A DNA stretch of 64,000 bases, taken from JAJDUF01 sp965214295 (lineage in GTDB: Bacteria; Chloroflexota; UBA11872; UBA12225; JAJDUF01). Where the stretch lies: the NCBI GenBank assembly GCA_965214295.1, contig OZ243944.1, forward strand, positions 930,001 through 994,000, read 5' to 3'. A program made the position numbers and the translations under genes. Positions 40,841 through 49,433 of this stretch are shown here, one piece after another; the stretch's first letter is position 1; every line of letters starts with the position of its first letter. Below the pieces are notes generated by a model, which worked only from the letters and a program-made list of their open reading frames with translations, did no database searches and was not told the origin of the DNA.

Positions 40841-41806
40841 ATGGCACGACTGGCAGTAGGAATCGTCGGCTGCGGGGGCCGGGCGCGCGGGCACATGCAG
40901 GCGTTGCACCAGTTTGACGACGTAGCGATGGTCGCCGTGTGCGACCCGATCCCAGCGGCGCGCGACGCGGCCGGGGACGAGTTCGGCGTGGCGCACCGCT
41001 ACGCCAGCGTGGCGGACATGCTCGACAACGAGGCCCTCGACGCCGCGTTCGTCGCCACCCCGCCGCACATCAACGCTCAGGCCGCGCTGCCTTGCCTGGA
41101 GCGCGGTGTGAACACGCTGGTGGAGAAGCCGCCAGGGATGAACGTTGCCGAGGCGCGAGCACTACGCGACGCGGCAGAGCGTTCGGGCGCCAAGGGCATA
41201 GTAGGCTTCCAGCGCCGGTTCAACTGGGTGCTGGTCCAAGCGCGCCGGATGGTCGAGGCTCGCGGGCCGGTTGTGCAGTTGGTCGGCGAGTTCCACAAGA
41301 GCATGAGCCGGACCGAGGCCGGCGGCACGTTTCCGCCGGCCGTCCTGGAGAACATCCTGCTCGAAACGCCCATCCACTCCATTGACCTGCTGTGCGCGCT
41401 CGCTGGCGCGGACGTGGCCGAGGTGCATAGCGTCAGGCGCCGCGCCCTCCACCGCTACGTTGATGTCTACGCCGCGCAGATCGTCTTCGAGAACGGCTGC
41501 GTCGCTCATCTCATCGCCAACTACACCACCGATGCGCGGCTGCAACGCTACGAAATCCACGGTCGCGACATCTCGGCATATCTGGAAGGCATCTCGGAAG
41601 GCGTCGTCTTCAGCGACGGCGAGCGCCACACGCTGACCCTCGGCGGGAGGAACGACACGGCGGACCAAGCTCGCTTCTTCCTCGACTGCATCAAGGAGGA
41701 CCGGCCCGTCACGCTCCCCGCCGCCACGCTCGACGAAGGCATCAAGACGATGGAGCTAGCCGCAGCGATCCTCGCCGGTCGAGAGCTGGAGAGCGCAGCG
41801 TCCTGA
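40841..41806 (+). CDS. Gfo/Idh/MocA-family oxidoreductase
   Basis: A 321-residue dehydrogenase with VGIVGCGGRARGHMQALHQF, VAVCDP, EKPPGMNVAEARAL at about residue 97, and a C-terminal domain ending FFLDCIKEDRPVTLPAATLDEGIKTMELA. It is a clear paralogue of the gene at 1752-2699 and is almost collinear with it, so the two arose by duplication and now sit 39 kb apart. AAGGAGGGAACCGGTAT precedes the ATG. Substrate unknown. Confidence 0.9.
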   Translation: MARLAVGIVGCGGRARGHMQALHQFDDVAMVAVCDPIPAARDAAGDEFGVAHRYASVADMLDNEALDAAFVATPPHINAQAALPCLERGVNTLVEKPPGMNVAEARALRDAAERSGAKGIVGFQRRFNWVLVQARRMVEARGPVVQLVGEFHKSMSRTEAGGTFPPAVLENILLETPIHSIDLLCALAGADVAEVHSVRRRALHRYVDVYAAQIVFENGCVAHLIANYTTDARLQRYEIHGRDISAYLEGISEGVVFSDGERHTLTLGGRNDTADQARFFLDCIKEDRPVTLPAATLDEGIKTMELAAAILAGRELESAAS

Positions 41807-41823
41807 GTGGAGAGGCCCACGCA

Positions 41824-41939
41824 CCGCACCCTCCGGCCCCCTCTCCATACGCCGAGCGATAGAGAAGATGAGTCTGCTCCGCAGGGGGACGGGCGCAGGA
41901 CAACCTAGATTCGTGCCCATGATGGCCGGGGGGGTGCGG
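41824..41939. repeat. Palindrome-bounded repeat upstream of the sigma factor gene
   Basis: CCGCACCCTCCGGCC (41824-41838) and GGCCGGGGGGGTGCGG (41924-41939) are near-complementary ends. The inner block CGCCGAGCGATAGAGA also occurs in 42609-42680. The two copies bracket the sigma-factor gene. Confidence 0.6.
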
Positions 41940-41955
41940 CCAGACTAGGAATGTC

Positions 41956-42597
41956 GTGCCCATGAACGACGACGCGGCGCTGGTCGCGCTGGCGCAGAGC
42001 AGCGACCGCTCGGCGTTTAATCGGCTGGTCGTGCGGTACCAAGACCGCGTCTACGGCCTCTGCTGGCGCCTGACCGGGGACCCGGATACCGCCGATGACG
42101 CGGCGCAGGAGACCTTCATCGCAGCGTACCGGCACCTGCAAGACTTCCGCGGCGGCTCGTTTCCGGCGTGGCTCATGCGTATCGCCACGCGCCGGTGCTA
42201 CGACGTCCACCGCCAGCGCCAACGACGCCCGGCCGTCTCACTGGATCATCCGGGCCGCCCCAACGACGAGTCGGACGGGCCGTTGGCCACGCTACCCGAT
42301 CCGCAGCCTGGCCCGGAGGCAGCGGCCGAGGGGCACGAGCTGGCGGCCGTGCTGCAAGCGGGGCTGCTTACGCTGTCTCCGGACCAACGAACGGCGCTCA
42401 CCATGTGCGACGTACACGGCTACGACTACCAAACCATCGCCGAAAGTACCCAAGTGCCCCTGGGCACGGTACGGTCGCGGATTAATCGTGGCCGGCGGCG
42501 GCTGCGCGAGTATCTGGCCAGGCAGCGGGAACTCTTGCCGCATCCGTACCGTCATGCCTTCAGTGAAAGGGCCTCCCTGGAGTCGGCCGATGTCTAG
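41956..42597 (+). CDS. ECF-type RNA polymerase sigma factor
   Basis: A 213-residue sigma-70-family protein with region 2 (FNRLVVRYQDRVYGLCWRLTGDPDTADDAAQETFIAAYRHL, then FPAWLMRIATRRCYD) and region 4 (LSPDQRTALTMCDVHGYDYQTIAESTQVPLGTVRSRINRGRRRLREYL), separated by a short linker: ECF layout. A GTG at 41956 has AGGA at good distance; ATG at 41962 is the alternative. The next gene encodes its likely membrane anti-sigma factor. Its regulon is unknown. Confidence 0.93.
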   Translation: MPMNDDAALVALAQSSDRSAFNRLVVRYQDRVYGLCWRLTGDPDTADDAAQETFIAAYRHLQDFRGGSFPAWLMRIATRRCYDVHRQRQRRPAVSLDHPGRPNDESDGPLATLPDPQPGPEAAAEGHELAAVLQAGLLTLSPDQRTALTMCDVHGYDYQTIAESTQVPLGTVRSRINRGRRRLREYLARQRELLPHPYRHAFSERASLESADV

Positions 42598-42608
42598 GTT
42601 GTCATTGC

Positions 42609-42680
42609 GCCGCACCCCCCGTCCCCCTCTCCATCGCCGAGCGATAGAGAGGGGGGGCCGCGCAGCGGCGGGGGTGCGGC
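42609..42680. repeat. 72-bp palindrome-bounded repeat between sigma and anti-sigma genes
   Basis: GCCGCACCCCC (42609-42619) and GGGGGTGCGGC (42670-42680) are exact reverse complements; the interior has CTCTCCATCGCCGAGCGATAG, shared with 41824-41939. It fills nearly the whole 84-bp gap between the two genes and overlaps the ribosome-binding region of the anti-sigma gene. Confidence 0.7.
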
Positions 42681-42681
42681 C

Positions 42682-43617
42682 GTGAGTATTCGTCAGTCGC
42701 CGCCGGCTGCCGGCCACGCCTGGGCGACCGAGCTGCTGTCGGCGCTTTTGGACGGCGAGCTGGACGAGACGACCGCGGCCGCGGTTACGGATCACGTGCA
42801 GGCGTGCGCGGAGTGCAGCCGCGATTGGGACGAGCTACGGGCCACCAAGCAGCTGCTGGCCACGCTGCCGGCAGCTCAGGCACCGCGCTCCTATGCGATC
42901 CGCGCCGACGATCTCGGTGAGCCGGAGCACACCTGGGCAACCTTCTGGCAGCGCCTACTGGGACTGACCTGGCGGCTATCCGGCGCCGTCGCGGTGGTGG
43001 TCATCCTGATCGGCACTATGCAGATCGCCGGCATCAATCTAGGCAGGGAGGCGGAAACCCAATACGTCCAAGCGGAGCCGCAAGCGGGGCCGGCCAGACC
43101 ACCGGGCGAGCTTGGCGCGACCGGAGCAGCCGGCGCACCGGCGGCCTCAGACGTAGCCAGTCAGGCTAACATGGTAGCGAAAGAGCAGGCGATGGTCGTC
43201 GAGCAGGTCGCGGAAGAGCAAAGCGCGAAACTGAGGTTAGCGGAGCAGGCCGTTGCTGCCGCGCGCGCACCGAGCACAGCCGATGCTCGCGCGCCCACGC
43301 CGGATGCTGGCCCAGCGGCAGCGGCCGCTCCCCCGCCCGTTGGGAGGCAGCAATCCAAGCCTGCTGCGCCGCCGGCCGCACCGGCTACCAAAACCGAGAT
43401 CGCAGACACCGCAACGGCACAGCCGACGGCGCCTCCTACTCGGCCCACGGCAGTACCGCCACCGGAGCGAGCGGCCCCGGCGGTTGCCCTGCAACGGGAG
43501 CCGGCCGGTCCGACGTTCGCTCCGGGGGTGCTATGGCTCATCGGCGGCGCCGTCGTGGGAGTCGTGGCCGGGGCGGCCGGGCTGGGAGAGCGCTGGGTTC
43601 GCGGGCGTCGGAGCTGA
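42682..43617 (+). CDS. Membrane anti-sigma factor with zinc-finger domain
   Basis: A 311-residue protein. The N-terminus has the anti-sigma zinc-finger (zf-HC2) pattern LLSALLDGELDETTAAAVTDHVQACAECSRDWDEL (His-x3-Cys-x2-Cys), then a membrane helix (LSGAVAVVVILIGTMQIAGI), a long low-complexity periplasmic/extracellular stretch rich in Ala, Pro, Thr and Gln, and a second hydrophobic helix near the end (GVLWLIGGAVVGVVAGAAGL). It should hold the upstream ECF sigma factor at the membrane until a signal releases it. GTG start. Confidence 0.87.
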   Translation: MSIRQSPPAAGHAWATELLSALLDGELDETTAAAVTDHVQACAECSRDWDELRATKQLLATLPAAQAPRSYAIRADDLGEPEHTWATFWQRLLGLTWRLSGAVAVVVILIGTMQIAGINLGREAETQYVQAEPQAGPARPPGELGATGAAGAPAASDVASQANMVAKEQAMVVEQVAEEQSAKLRLAEQAVAAARAPSTADARAPTPDAGPAAAAAPPPVGRQQSKPAAPPAAPATKTEIADTATAQPTAPPTRPTAVPPPERAAPAVALQREPAGPTFAPGVLWLIGGAVVGVVAGAAGLGERWVRGRRS

Positions 43618-43697
43618 CGCCTGCGCGGTCGGATCGTAGGGGCAGGTAGCCGGTGTCCAGGTAGGGGCACGGCTACCTGCTGAGGTGTCCGGCGGAC

Positions 43698-46166
43698 TTA
43701 GGCTGCCGCCGGCTGCTCGACCTTCGTGGGTGTGGCCGGCACGATGAGGTGCTCGACGGCCCAGGTAAGCTCGCCGTCCGCGACATCCACGCGGACCCGA
43801 TCACCAGCGTTGTAGTCACCGGCGAGTACGCCGCGGGCCATCGTGTTCTCGATCTGCTGCTGAATGAGCCGGCGCAACGGCCGGGCCCCGTAAGCCTCGT
43901 CGTAGCCACGGTCCAGGAGCCAGTCGCGGGCCGCCGCCGTCAACTCCAGCGCGATGTCTAGCTCGTTCAGCCGCTGGCGCAGGTCGGACAGCAGCTTGTC
44001 CACGACCGCGCGGAGCTGCGGCCGCGTGAGCCGGTGGAAGACGATGGTTTCGTCAATCCGGTTCAGGAACTCGGGACGGAAGGTGCGCCGCAGCGAGTCC
44101 ATGATCCGGTCGCGTAGCTGCCGCTCGGCTTGATCGGCGGCGCCGTCGCCGCCAAAGAAGCCCACCGGCCCCGCCCGTAGGGTGAGGCCACTTGTGCCCG
44201 CGTTCGAGGTCATAATGATGACCGTGTTGCGGAAATCCACAACGCGACCCTGACCGTCCGTGAGCCGCCCATCTTCGAGAATCTGAAGCAGCGCATTGAA
44301 GACTTCGGGATGTGCCTTCTCCACCTCATCGAACAGAATGACCTGGTAGGGCCGGCGCCGGACGGCCTCGGTCAACTGACCACCGCGGTCGTAGCCCACG
44401 TAGCCCGGCGGCGCCCCGAACAGCCGGGAGACGTTGTGGCCTTCCACGTACTCCGACATGTCGAGGCGCAACAGCGCGTCCTCGTCGTCGAAGAGATAGG
44501 CCGCGAGGCTCTTGGCCAGCTCCGTCTTGCCGACGCCCGTTGGCCCGAGGAAGAGGAAGGACCCAATGGGCCGGCGGGGATCTGCCAGTCCCGACCGCGA
44601 GCGCCGGATCGCATCGGCAACGGCGACGACGGCCGCCTCCTGTCCGACCAGGCGCTCGTGCAGCGCCGCCTCCAGATGCAGCAGCTTCTCGGCGTCCTCG
44701 GTGTAGATGTTGGTCACGGGCACACCGGTCCACTTGGCGATCACTTCCGCCACGTCGTTGGCCGATACTGACACGGCTGCAAGTTGGGCCGGATCCGGCT
44801 GCTTGTCGGCCAAGGCCTCTTCCAGTGCCAACCGCTCCTGACGCAACTGCATCGCACGCTCGTAGTCACGCTCCACGGCCGCCTGCTCTTCTTCTTCGCC
44901 GATCTGGCGGACGCGCGCGATCCGCTGTGCAACCTCCGGGTCGCGCATCGAGGTCCGCAGGCGCACCTTCGCGGCGGCCTCGTCCATCACGTCAATGGCC
45001 TTATCGGGAAGGTAGCGTTCGCTGATGTAGCGGTCGGCCAGTTTCACCGCTACCGCCAGCGCTTCATCGGCGATGTGGAGCCGGTGATGCTCCTCGTATT
45101 TCGGTCGCAAGCCCTCCAGAATCTTGATCGTAGTCTCCTGGTCGGGCGGACCGACGTACACTGGCTGGAAGCGCCGTTCGAGCGCCGGGTCTTTCTCGAT
45201 ATGCTGCCGGTACTCGTCCGGCGTGGTGGCACCAATCGCCCGTAGCTGCCCACGGGCCAGCGCCGGCTTAAGCAAGTTTCCGGCGTCAATCGCCCCCTCG
45301 GCACCGCCGGTACCGACCAAGGTATGCACTTCGTCAATGAAGAGAATGACCGCGCCCTTGGCGTCCTGCACCTCTTGGATGACCCCTTTGATGCGCTCCT
45401 CGAACTCGCCGCGGAACTTGGAGCCGGCCAGGGTAGCCCCGATGTCGAGCGCGAGCACTCGCTTACCTAGCAGCGGCTCCGGGACAGTCTCGGCAGCAAT
45501 GCGCTGCGCCAGTCCCTCGGCGATAGCGGTCTTCCCAACACCGGGCGGACCGATCAGGACGGGGTTGTTTTTCGTGCGCCGGCTGAGGACCTCCATCAAG
45601 CGCGTGACTTCCTCATCGCGCCCGATCACCGGGTCGAGCTGATTGTCCTGTGCCAACTGAGTCAGGTCAACGGTGTACTGGGCGAGCACCCGGGCTTGGT
45701 TTTCGGCCGTGGGGCTATCCATCGGGCGCGAGCCGCGCACGTCCTTCAGGGCCTTGGCGACACGGTCGGGGGTCAGACCGGCCGTGGCAACCAGCCGTGC
45801 TCCGGCTCCACCTTCGGCTAACGCCGACACCAGCAGGTGCTCGGCGCTGACGAACGCATCGCCGCGCTGACCGGCGGCGGCGAGGGCGGCATCCATGACC
45901 CGCTTGGTCCGCGGACCGAGGTAGATCTGCGTGCCGCCCGGCACGCGCGGCTGCTGGGCCAGCACGCCGCGCACGCGCTGGGCCAACGCCCGCCCATCCA
46001 AGTCCAACTCTTTCAGGGTTTCGGGGATGATGCCTTGCGGCGCTTCCAAGAGCGCCACCAACAGGTGCTCCGGCTCGAACGTAGTGTGTCCGAACTCGGC
46101 CAGGAGACCTTGACCACGCATCAGGGATTCCTGGGCGGCATGGGTGAAACGGTCGAGAGGTAACAT
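43698..46166 (-). CDS. clpC: ATP-dependent Clp protease ATP-binding subunit, ClpC type
   Basis: An 822-residue Hsp100 AAA+ unfoldase. Clp_N repeats (FTHAAQESLMRGQGLL..FEPEHLLVALLE), D1 with Walker A GPPGVGKTAIAEGLAQR and Walker B VILFIDEVHTLVG, D2 with GPTGVGKTELAKSLAAYL and VILFDEVEKAHPEVFNALLQ. The middle region is short and has a UVR-like helix (VERDYERAMQLRQERLALEEAL), which points to ClpC rather than ClpB. AAGGA lies 10 bases before the ATG. It is divergent from alaS, with a consensus-like promoter. The free Clp_N protein at 4488-5231 may be linked functionally. Confidence 0.92.
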   Translation of the reverse strand: MLPLDRFTHAAQESLMRGQGLLAEFGHTTFEPEHLLVALLEAPQGIIPETLKELDLDGRALAQRVRGVLAQQPRVPGGTQIYLGPRTKRVMDAALAAAGQRGDAFVSAEHLLVSALAEGGAGARLVATAGLTPDRVAKALKDVRGSRPMDSPTAENQARVLAQYTVDLTQLAQDNQLDPVIGRDEEVTRLMEVLSRRTKNNPVLIGPPGVGKTAIAEGLAQRIAAETVPEPLLGKRVLALDIGATLAGSKFRGEFEERIKGVIQEVQDAKGAVILFIDEVHTLVGTGGAEGAIDAGNLLKPALARGQLRAIGATTPDEYRQHIEKDPALERRFQPVYVGPPDQETTIKILEGLRPKYEEHHRLHIADEALAVAVKLADRYISERYLPDKAIDVMDEAAAKVRLRTSMRDPEVAQRIARVRQIGEEEEQAAVERDYERAMQLRQERLALEEALADKQPDPAQLAAVSVSANDVAEVIAKWTGVPVTNIYTEDAEKLLHLEAALHERLVGQEAAVVAVADAIRRSRSGLADPRRPIGSFLFLGPTGVGKTELAKSLAAYLFDDEDALLRLDMSEYVEGHNVSRLFGAPPGYVGYDRGGQLTEAVRRRPYQVILFDEVEKAHPEVFNALLQILEDGRLTDGQGRVVDFRNTVIIMTSNAGTSGLTLRAGPVGFFGGDGAADQAERQLRDRIMDSLRRTFRPEFLNRIDETIVFHRLTRPQLRAVVDKLLSDLRQRLNELDIALELTAAARDWLLDRGYDEAYGARPLRRLIQQQIENTMARGVLAGDYNAGDRVRVDVADGELTWAVEHLIVPATPTKVEQPAAA

Positions 46167-46201
46167 CGCTGTAAATCCTTGAGTGTATTCGTTACAACTT
46201 T

Positions 46202-46230
46202 AGTGTAGTAAAACAGATAAATTATGTCAA
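46202..46230 (-). promoter_or_regulatory. Sigma-70-type promoter of clpC
   Basis: Minus-strand TTGACA (46225-46230), 17 bp, TACACT (46202-46207). The patch is strikingly AT-rich. The start point would be near 46195, some 30 bases before the start codon. An ACTCAAG motif follows, reminiscent of half a HspR site, but the second half is poor. Confidence 0.65.
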
Positions 46231-46239
46231 GATCGGGCG

Positions 46240-46269
46240 TTGACAGCCCGGACGGGACGCGGGTAGAAT
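46240..46269 (+). promoter_or_regulatory. Sigma-70-type promoter of alaS
   Basis: TTGACA (46240-46245) and TAGAAT (46264-46269) with an 18-bp spacer, about 115 bp before the alaS ATG. It is back-to-back with the clpC promoter; the two -35 boxes are only nine bases apart. Confidence 0.6.
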
Positions 46270-46384
46270 GGCACCGGAGCAACCTCCTCCCTAGGCCCGT
46301 CTCCCGCCCATCGGCAGCGGCGGGCGCGGGGCCGGGGCCTCGCAGGCACACTGCCAACCTCCTACCACGCACTGGATAGCACGG

Positions 46385-49228
46385 ATGCGTAGTGAAGAGA
46401 TTCGCCGGCGCTTTGTCACGTATTTCGAGCGTCAAGGACATCTGGCTCTGCCAAGCGCCTCGCTCATCCCCCACGACGATCCGAGCGTGCTGTTCACCTC
46501 GGCGGGGATGCAGCAGTTCGCCCCCTACTTCGTCGGGGCCGCGGCGCCGCCGGCGCCCCGTCTTGTGACCGTCCAACGCTGCGTGCGGACGGACGACATC
46601 GAAGAGGTCGGTGACAATACGCACCACACCTTCTTCGAGATGCTGGGACACTTCTCCTTTGGTGACTACTTCAAGCGGGAAGCCATCGCCTTCGCTTTCG
46701 AGTTTGTAACCAAGGAGCTAGGACTTCCTGCCGACCGTCTATGGGCGACGATCTTTGCCGGAGAGCCTGGCATTCCCCGCGATGATGAGGCGGAAGCAGC
46801 GTGGCAGGCAGTGGGTATTCCGGACAGCCGTATTCGGTCGTTCGGATTCGACGAGAATTGGTGGGGACTGGAGACCGGTCCGTGTGGGCCAGACTCGGAG
46901 ATCCATATTGATCTCGGCCCAGAGGCCGGCTGCGGCCTCCCTGACGACCAGTGCGGACCGAACCACTGCAACCGTTTCTTCGAGTTCTGGAACGCGGTCT
47001 TCAACCAGTACAACAAAGCTGCCGATGGCACCCTGACGCCGCTCAAGCGCACCGGGATTGACACGGGCGCCGGTTTCGAGCGCATCGTGGCCCTCCTGCA
47101 GGACAAACCGTCAGCCTACGAGACCGATCTCTTCGCTCCCCTGATCGCTGCGGCGGCGGCGCAGACCGGGGTGGCCTATGGCAAGGCGCCGGATACGGAC
47201 CTCTCGCTCCGGGTCATCGCCGAGCACCTCCGCGCCGCGACCTTTCTGGTGGCCGACGGCGCGCTGCCCTCCAGCGAGGGGCGCGGTTACGTCGTGCGCC
47301 GGCTGATCCGCCGCGCTGTCCGGCACAGCCGCCTACTCGGCAGCGAAGTGCCAATTACCGGTCCGGTTGTCGCGGCCACCCTCGACCGGATGGCCGAGCA
47401 CTACCCCCACCTGGCGCAGAAACGTGCCCTGATCGAGCGAGCCGCGGCGGACGAGGAGGCACAGTTCGAGCGGACCCTCGACGCCGGCACGCAGCTGCTG
47501 GAAGCGGAGGTCGCCGCGCTGAGGGCACAGGGAAATACCACCCTGCCGGGCGAGACGGCCTTTCGGCTCTACGATACGTTCGGCTTCCCGCTCCCGTTGA
47601 CCGAGGAGATCGCCGCCGCGCAGGGCATGGAGGTGGATACGGACGATTTCGAGCAGCGCATGGCCGCGCAGCGCGAGCGCAGCCGGGCGGCGCAGCAGTT
47701 CGAGCAGTGGCGTGGCATCACGCTCCCGGCAGTCGAGGTCACGTTCGAGGGGTATGCCGGGACCGCGGTGGACGGCGCCGAGGTGTTGTGGATCGGACCG
47801 GTGGCGGTGCCAGATAGTGCGGAATCGGCGCGTCAGGACAACGAGCCCGCCACCGCCGCACCACACCTGGCCCTATCCGTGCGGCGGTGGCCGGCTCCGG
47901 TAGCCGTAGCCGGGGCCGCGGCGATGATCGTCCTCGACCGCACACCCTTCTACGCCGAGGGCGGCGGGCAGGTAGCCGATAACGGGACCATCACCGGCCC
48001 ACACGGACGCTTCACCGTACAGGACGTGCAGCGACCGGCCGGCAAGGTCATCGTGCATATCGGGGAAGTCGCCGAGGGCCAGCTGGCAGTCGGCGAGCGG
48101 GTCAGTGCCCACGTTGACCGCGCGCGGCGCGCTGCTACCGCTCGTCACCACAGCGCGACCCACCTCCTGCACGCTGCGCTGCGGGCAGTGCTGGGCGAGC
48201 ACGTCCAGCAGTCCGGCTCCTTGGTTGCGCCGGAGCGGCTGCGCTTCGACTTCTCCCACCGGGGGGCCCTCGACCCCGACGAGCAGCGCGAGATCGAGCA
48301 CCGGGTCAACGCCGCGATTCGCGCCAACCTGCCCGTGGAGCCGACGGTCATGCCGCTGCAAGAGGCATTGGCGAGCGGGGCGCTCGCGCTCTTCGACGAG
48401 CGTTATGGCGAGCAGGCACGGGTAGTCCACATCGGCGATCTCAGCCGTGAGCTGTGCGGTGGGACCCACGTCGCGCGAACGGGCGACATCGGCTCCTTCA
48501 TGCTGACAGCGGAAGGGGGCATCGGCTCCGGCCTGCGCCGTGTCGAGGCGGTGACGGGTGCTGCCGCCGAGTCGTTGGCGGCTGATACCCGCGCCACGCT
48601 GGAGACGCTGAGTCACACGCTGGGCGTCCCGGCGGCCGAGGTGGTCGGGCGCGTGGAGCAGCTGCAAGCGGAGTTAGCGGAAACGCGCCGCCAACTGGCA
48701 GCGGCCAGTCGTCAATCCGACCAAAGCACGCTGGAAAGCGTCCTGCAGGAGGCGGTCGGGGTCAACGTGGCGACGCCAGAGCCGCACGATCCTATGGGAG
48801 TCGGTGGTGCGGCTCTGGCATGCCACGCGCATGTCTTGGCGACAGAGGTCGCGGTAGCCGACATGCACGCGCTGCGGGAAACGGGCGATTGGCTCCGCGA
48901 CCACCTCCCTGGGCCGGCGGCGCTCATTCTCGGCACCACGCGGTCCAAACGACCGCAACTGCTGGTGACCGTGCCGCGCGAGCTGGTGAACAACGGCCTG
49001 AGTGCGGGCGCTTTGCTGCGCGAGGTGGCGGCGACCATGGGCGCAAAAGGGGGCGGCCGGCCGGCCATGGCTCAGGGCGGCGGCGGCGATCCTTCGCGCC
49101 TGGCAGCGGCGCTGGCTCACGGCCGCGAGCGGGCAATCGCGATTTTACGCGGTGGTGACACACCCGATCCGCATAAGGCAGCGCAATCCAAGGGGGCGCG
49201 GACCAAGCGGCCGGGTGGCGCCTCGTGA
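46385..49228 (+). CDS. alaS: Alanyl-tRNA synthetase carrying two palindrome-encoded inserts
   Basis: Charges tRNA-Ala. The 947-residue protein has the class II core (RRRFVTYFERQGHLALPSASLIP, HHTFFEMLGHFSFGDYFK), tRNA-recognition helices, and an editing domain with HHSATHLLHAALR and the Cys/His zinc site LCGGTHVART. The C-Ala domain ends KGGGRPAMAQGGG. This is longer than the usual ~870-900. Two inserts explain most of it: about residues 488-503 (APHLALSVRRW) before VLDRTPFYAEGGGQ, and about residues 797-812 (PEPHDPMGVGGAALA) before the C-Ala domain. Both are encoded by palindromic elements and lie at domain joints. Confidence 0.96.
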   Translation: MRSEEIRRRFVTYFERQGHLALPSASLIPHDDPSVLFTSAGMQQFAPYFVGAAAPPAPRLVTVQRCVRTDDIEEVGDNTHHTFFEMLGHFSFGDYFKREAIAFAFEFVTKELGLPADRLWATIFAGEPGIPRDDEAEAAWQAVGIPDSRIRSFGFDENWWGLETGPCGPDSEIHIDLGPEAGCGLPDDQCGPNHCNRFFEFWNAVFNQYNKAADGTLTPLKRTGIDTGAGFERIVALLQDKPSAYETDLFAPLIAAAAAQTGVAYGKAPDTDLSLRVIAEHLRAATFLVADGALPSSEGRGYVVRRLIRRAVRHSRLLGSEVPITGPVVAATLDRMAEHYPHLAQKRALIERAAADEEAQFERTLDAGTQLLEAEVAALRAQGNTTLPGETAFRLYDTFGFPLPLTEEIAAAQGMEVDTDDFEQRMAAQRERSRAAQQFEQWRGITLPAVEVTFEGYAGTAVDGAEVLWIGPVAVPDSAESARQDNEPATAAPHLALSVRRWPAPVAVAGAAAMIVLDRTPFYAEGGGQVADNGTITGPHGRFTVQDVQRPAGKVIVHIGEVAEGQLAVGERVSAHVDRARRAATARHHSATHLLHAALRAVLGEHVQQSGSLVAPERLRFDFSHRGALDPDEQREIEHRVNAAIRANLPVEPTVMPLQEALASGALALFDERYGEQARVVHIGDLSRELCGGTHVARTGDIGSFMLTAEGGIGSGLRRVEAVTGAAAESLAADTRATLETLSHTLGVPAAEVVGRVEQLQAELAETRRQLAAASRQSDQSTLESVLQEAVGVNVATPEPHDPMGVGGAALACHAHVLATEVAVADMHALRETGDWLRDHLPGPAALILGTTRSKRPQLLVTVPRELVNNGLSAGALLREVAATMGAKGGGRPAMAQGGGGDPSRLAAALAHGRERAIAILRGGDTPDPHKAAQSKGARTKRPGGAS
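47849..47891. repeat. Palindromic element (copy E) inside alaS, reverse orientation
   Basis: Arms GCCACCGCCGCAC (47849-47861) and GTGCGGCGGTGGC (47879-47891) are perfect. The 17-bp spacer, read on the minus strand, is GGATAGGGCCAGGTGTG, matching copies C and H. The frame used (ATAAPHLALSVRRWPA) differs from the GQSRT frame. Confidence 0.9.
48775..48819. repeat. 45-bp palindromic element (copy F, subfamily II) inside alaS
   Basis: Perfect arms GCCAGAGCCGCAC (48775-48787) and GTGCGGCTCTGGC (48807-48819), 19-bp spacer GATCCTATGGGAGTCGGTG similar to copy B. In frame as PEPHDPMGVGGAALA. Confidence 0.9.
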
Positions 49229-49433
49229 GCGACCCGGGGTCAGTCAGCCTTCGGTGGCGCGATTCCAGTATCACCGGAACACTCGGCCCGGAGCGGATGC
49301 CCCAAGAGGGCGTCCTGGAGAGAGTGGCCATGAAGGCAGCGGCGCCACGGGCAGGGACCAACGAGACACTGTCCGGTGTGACGGAAACGACGGCGGTAGC
49401 GGTGGTGTAACCCAAGCGGTCAGAGCATCCACC

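Noticed and set aside
46160..46200. HspR (HAIR) operator before clpC
   Set aside because: ACTCAAG is present, but the partner half-site seven bases away (GTTGTAA) matches CTTGAGT too poorly.
49225..49410. 61-codon frame overlapping the alaS stop
   Set aside because: No family resemblance, Arg/Ala/Thr composition typical of chance frames, and no clear ribosome site.
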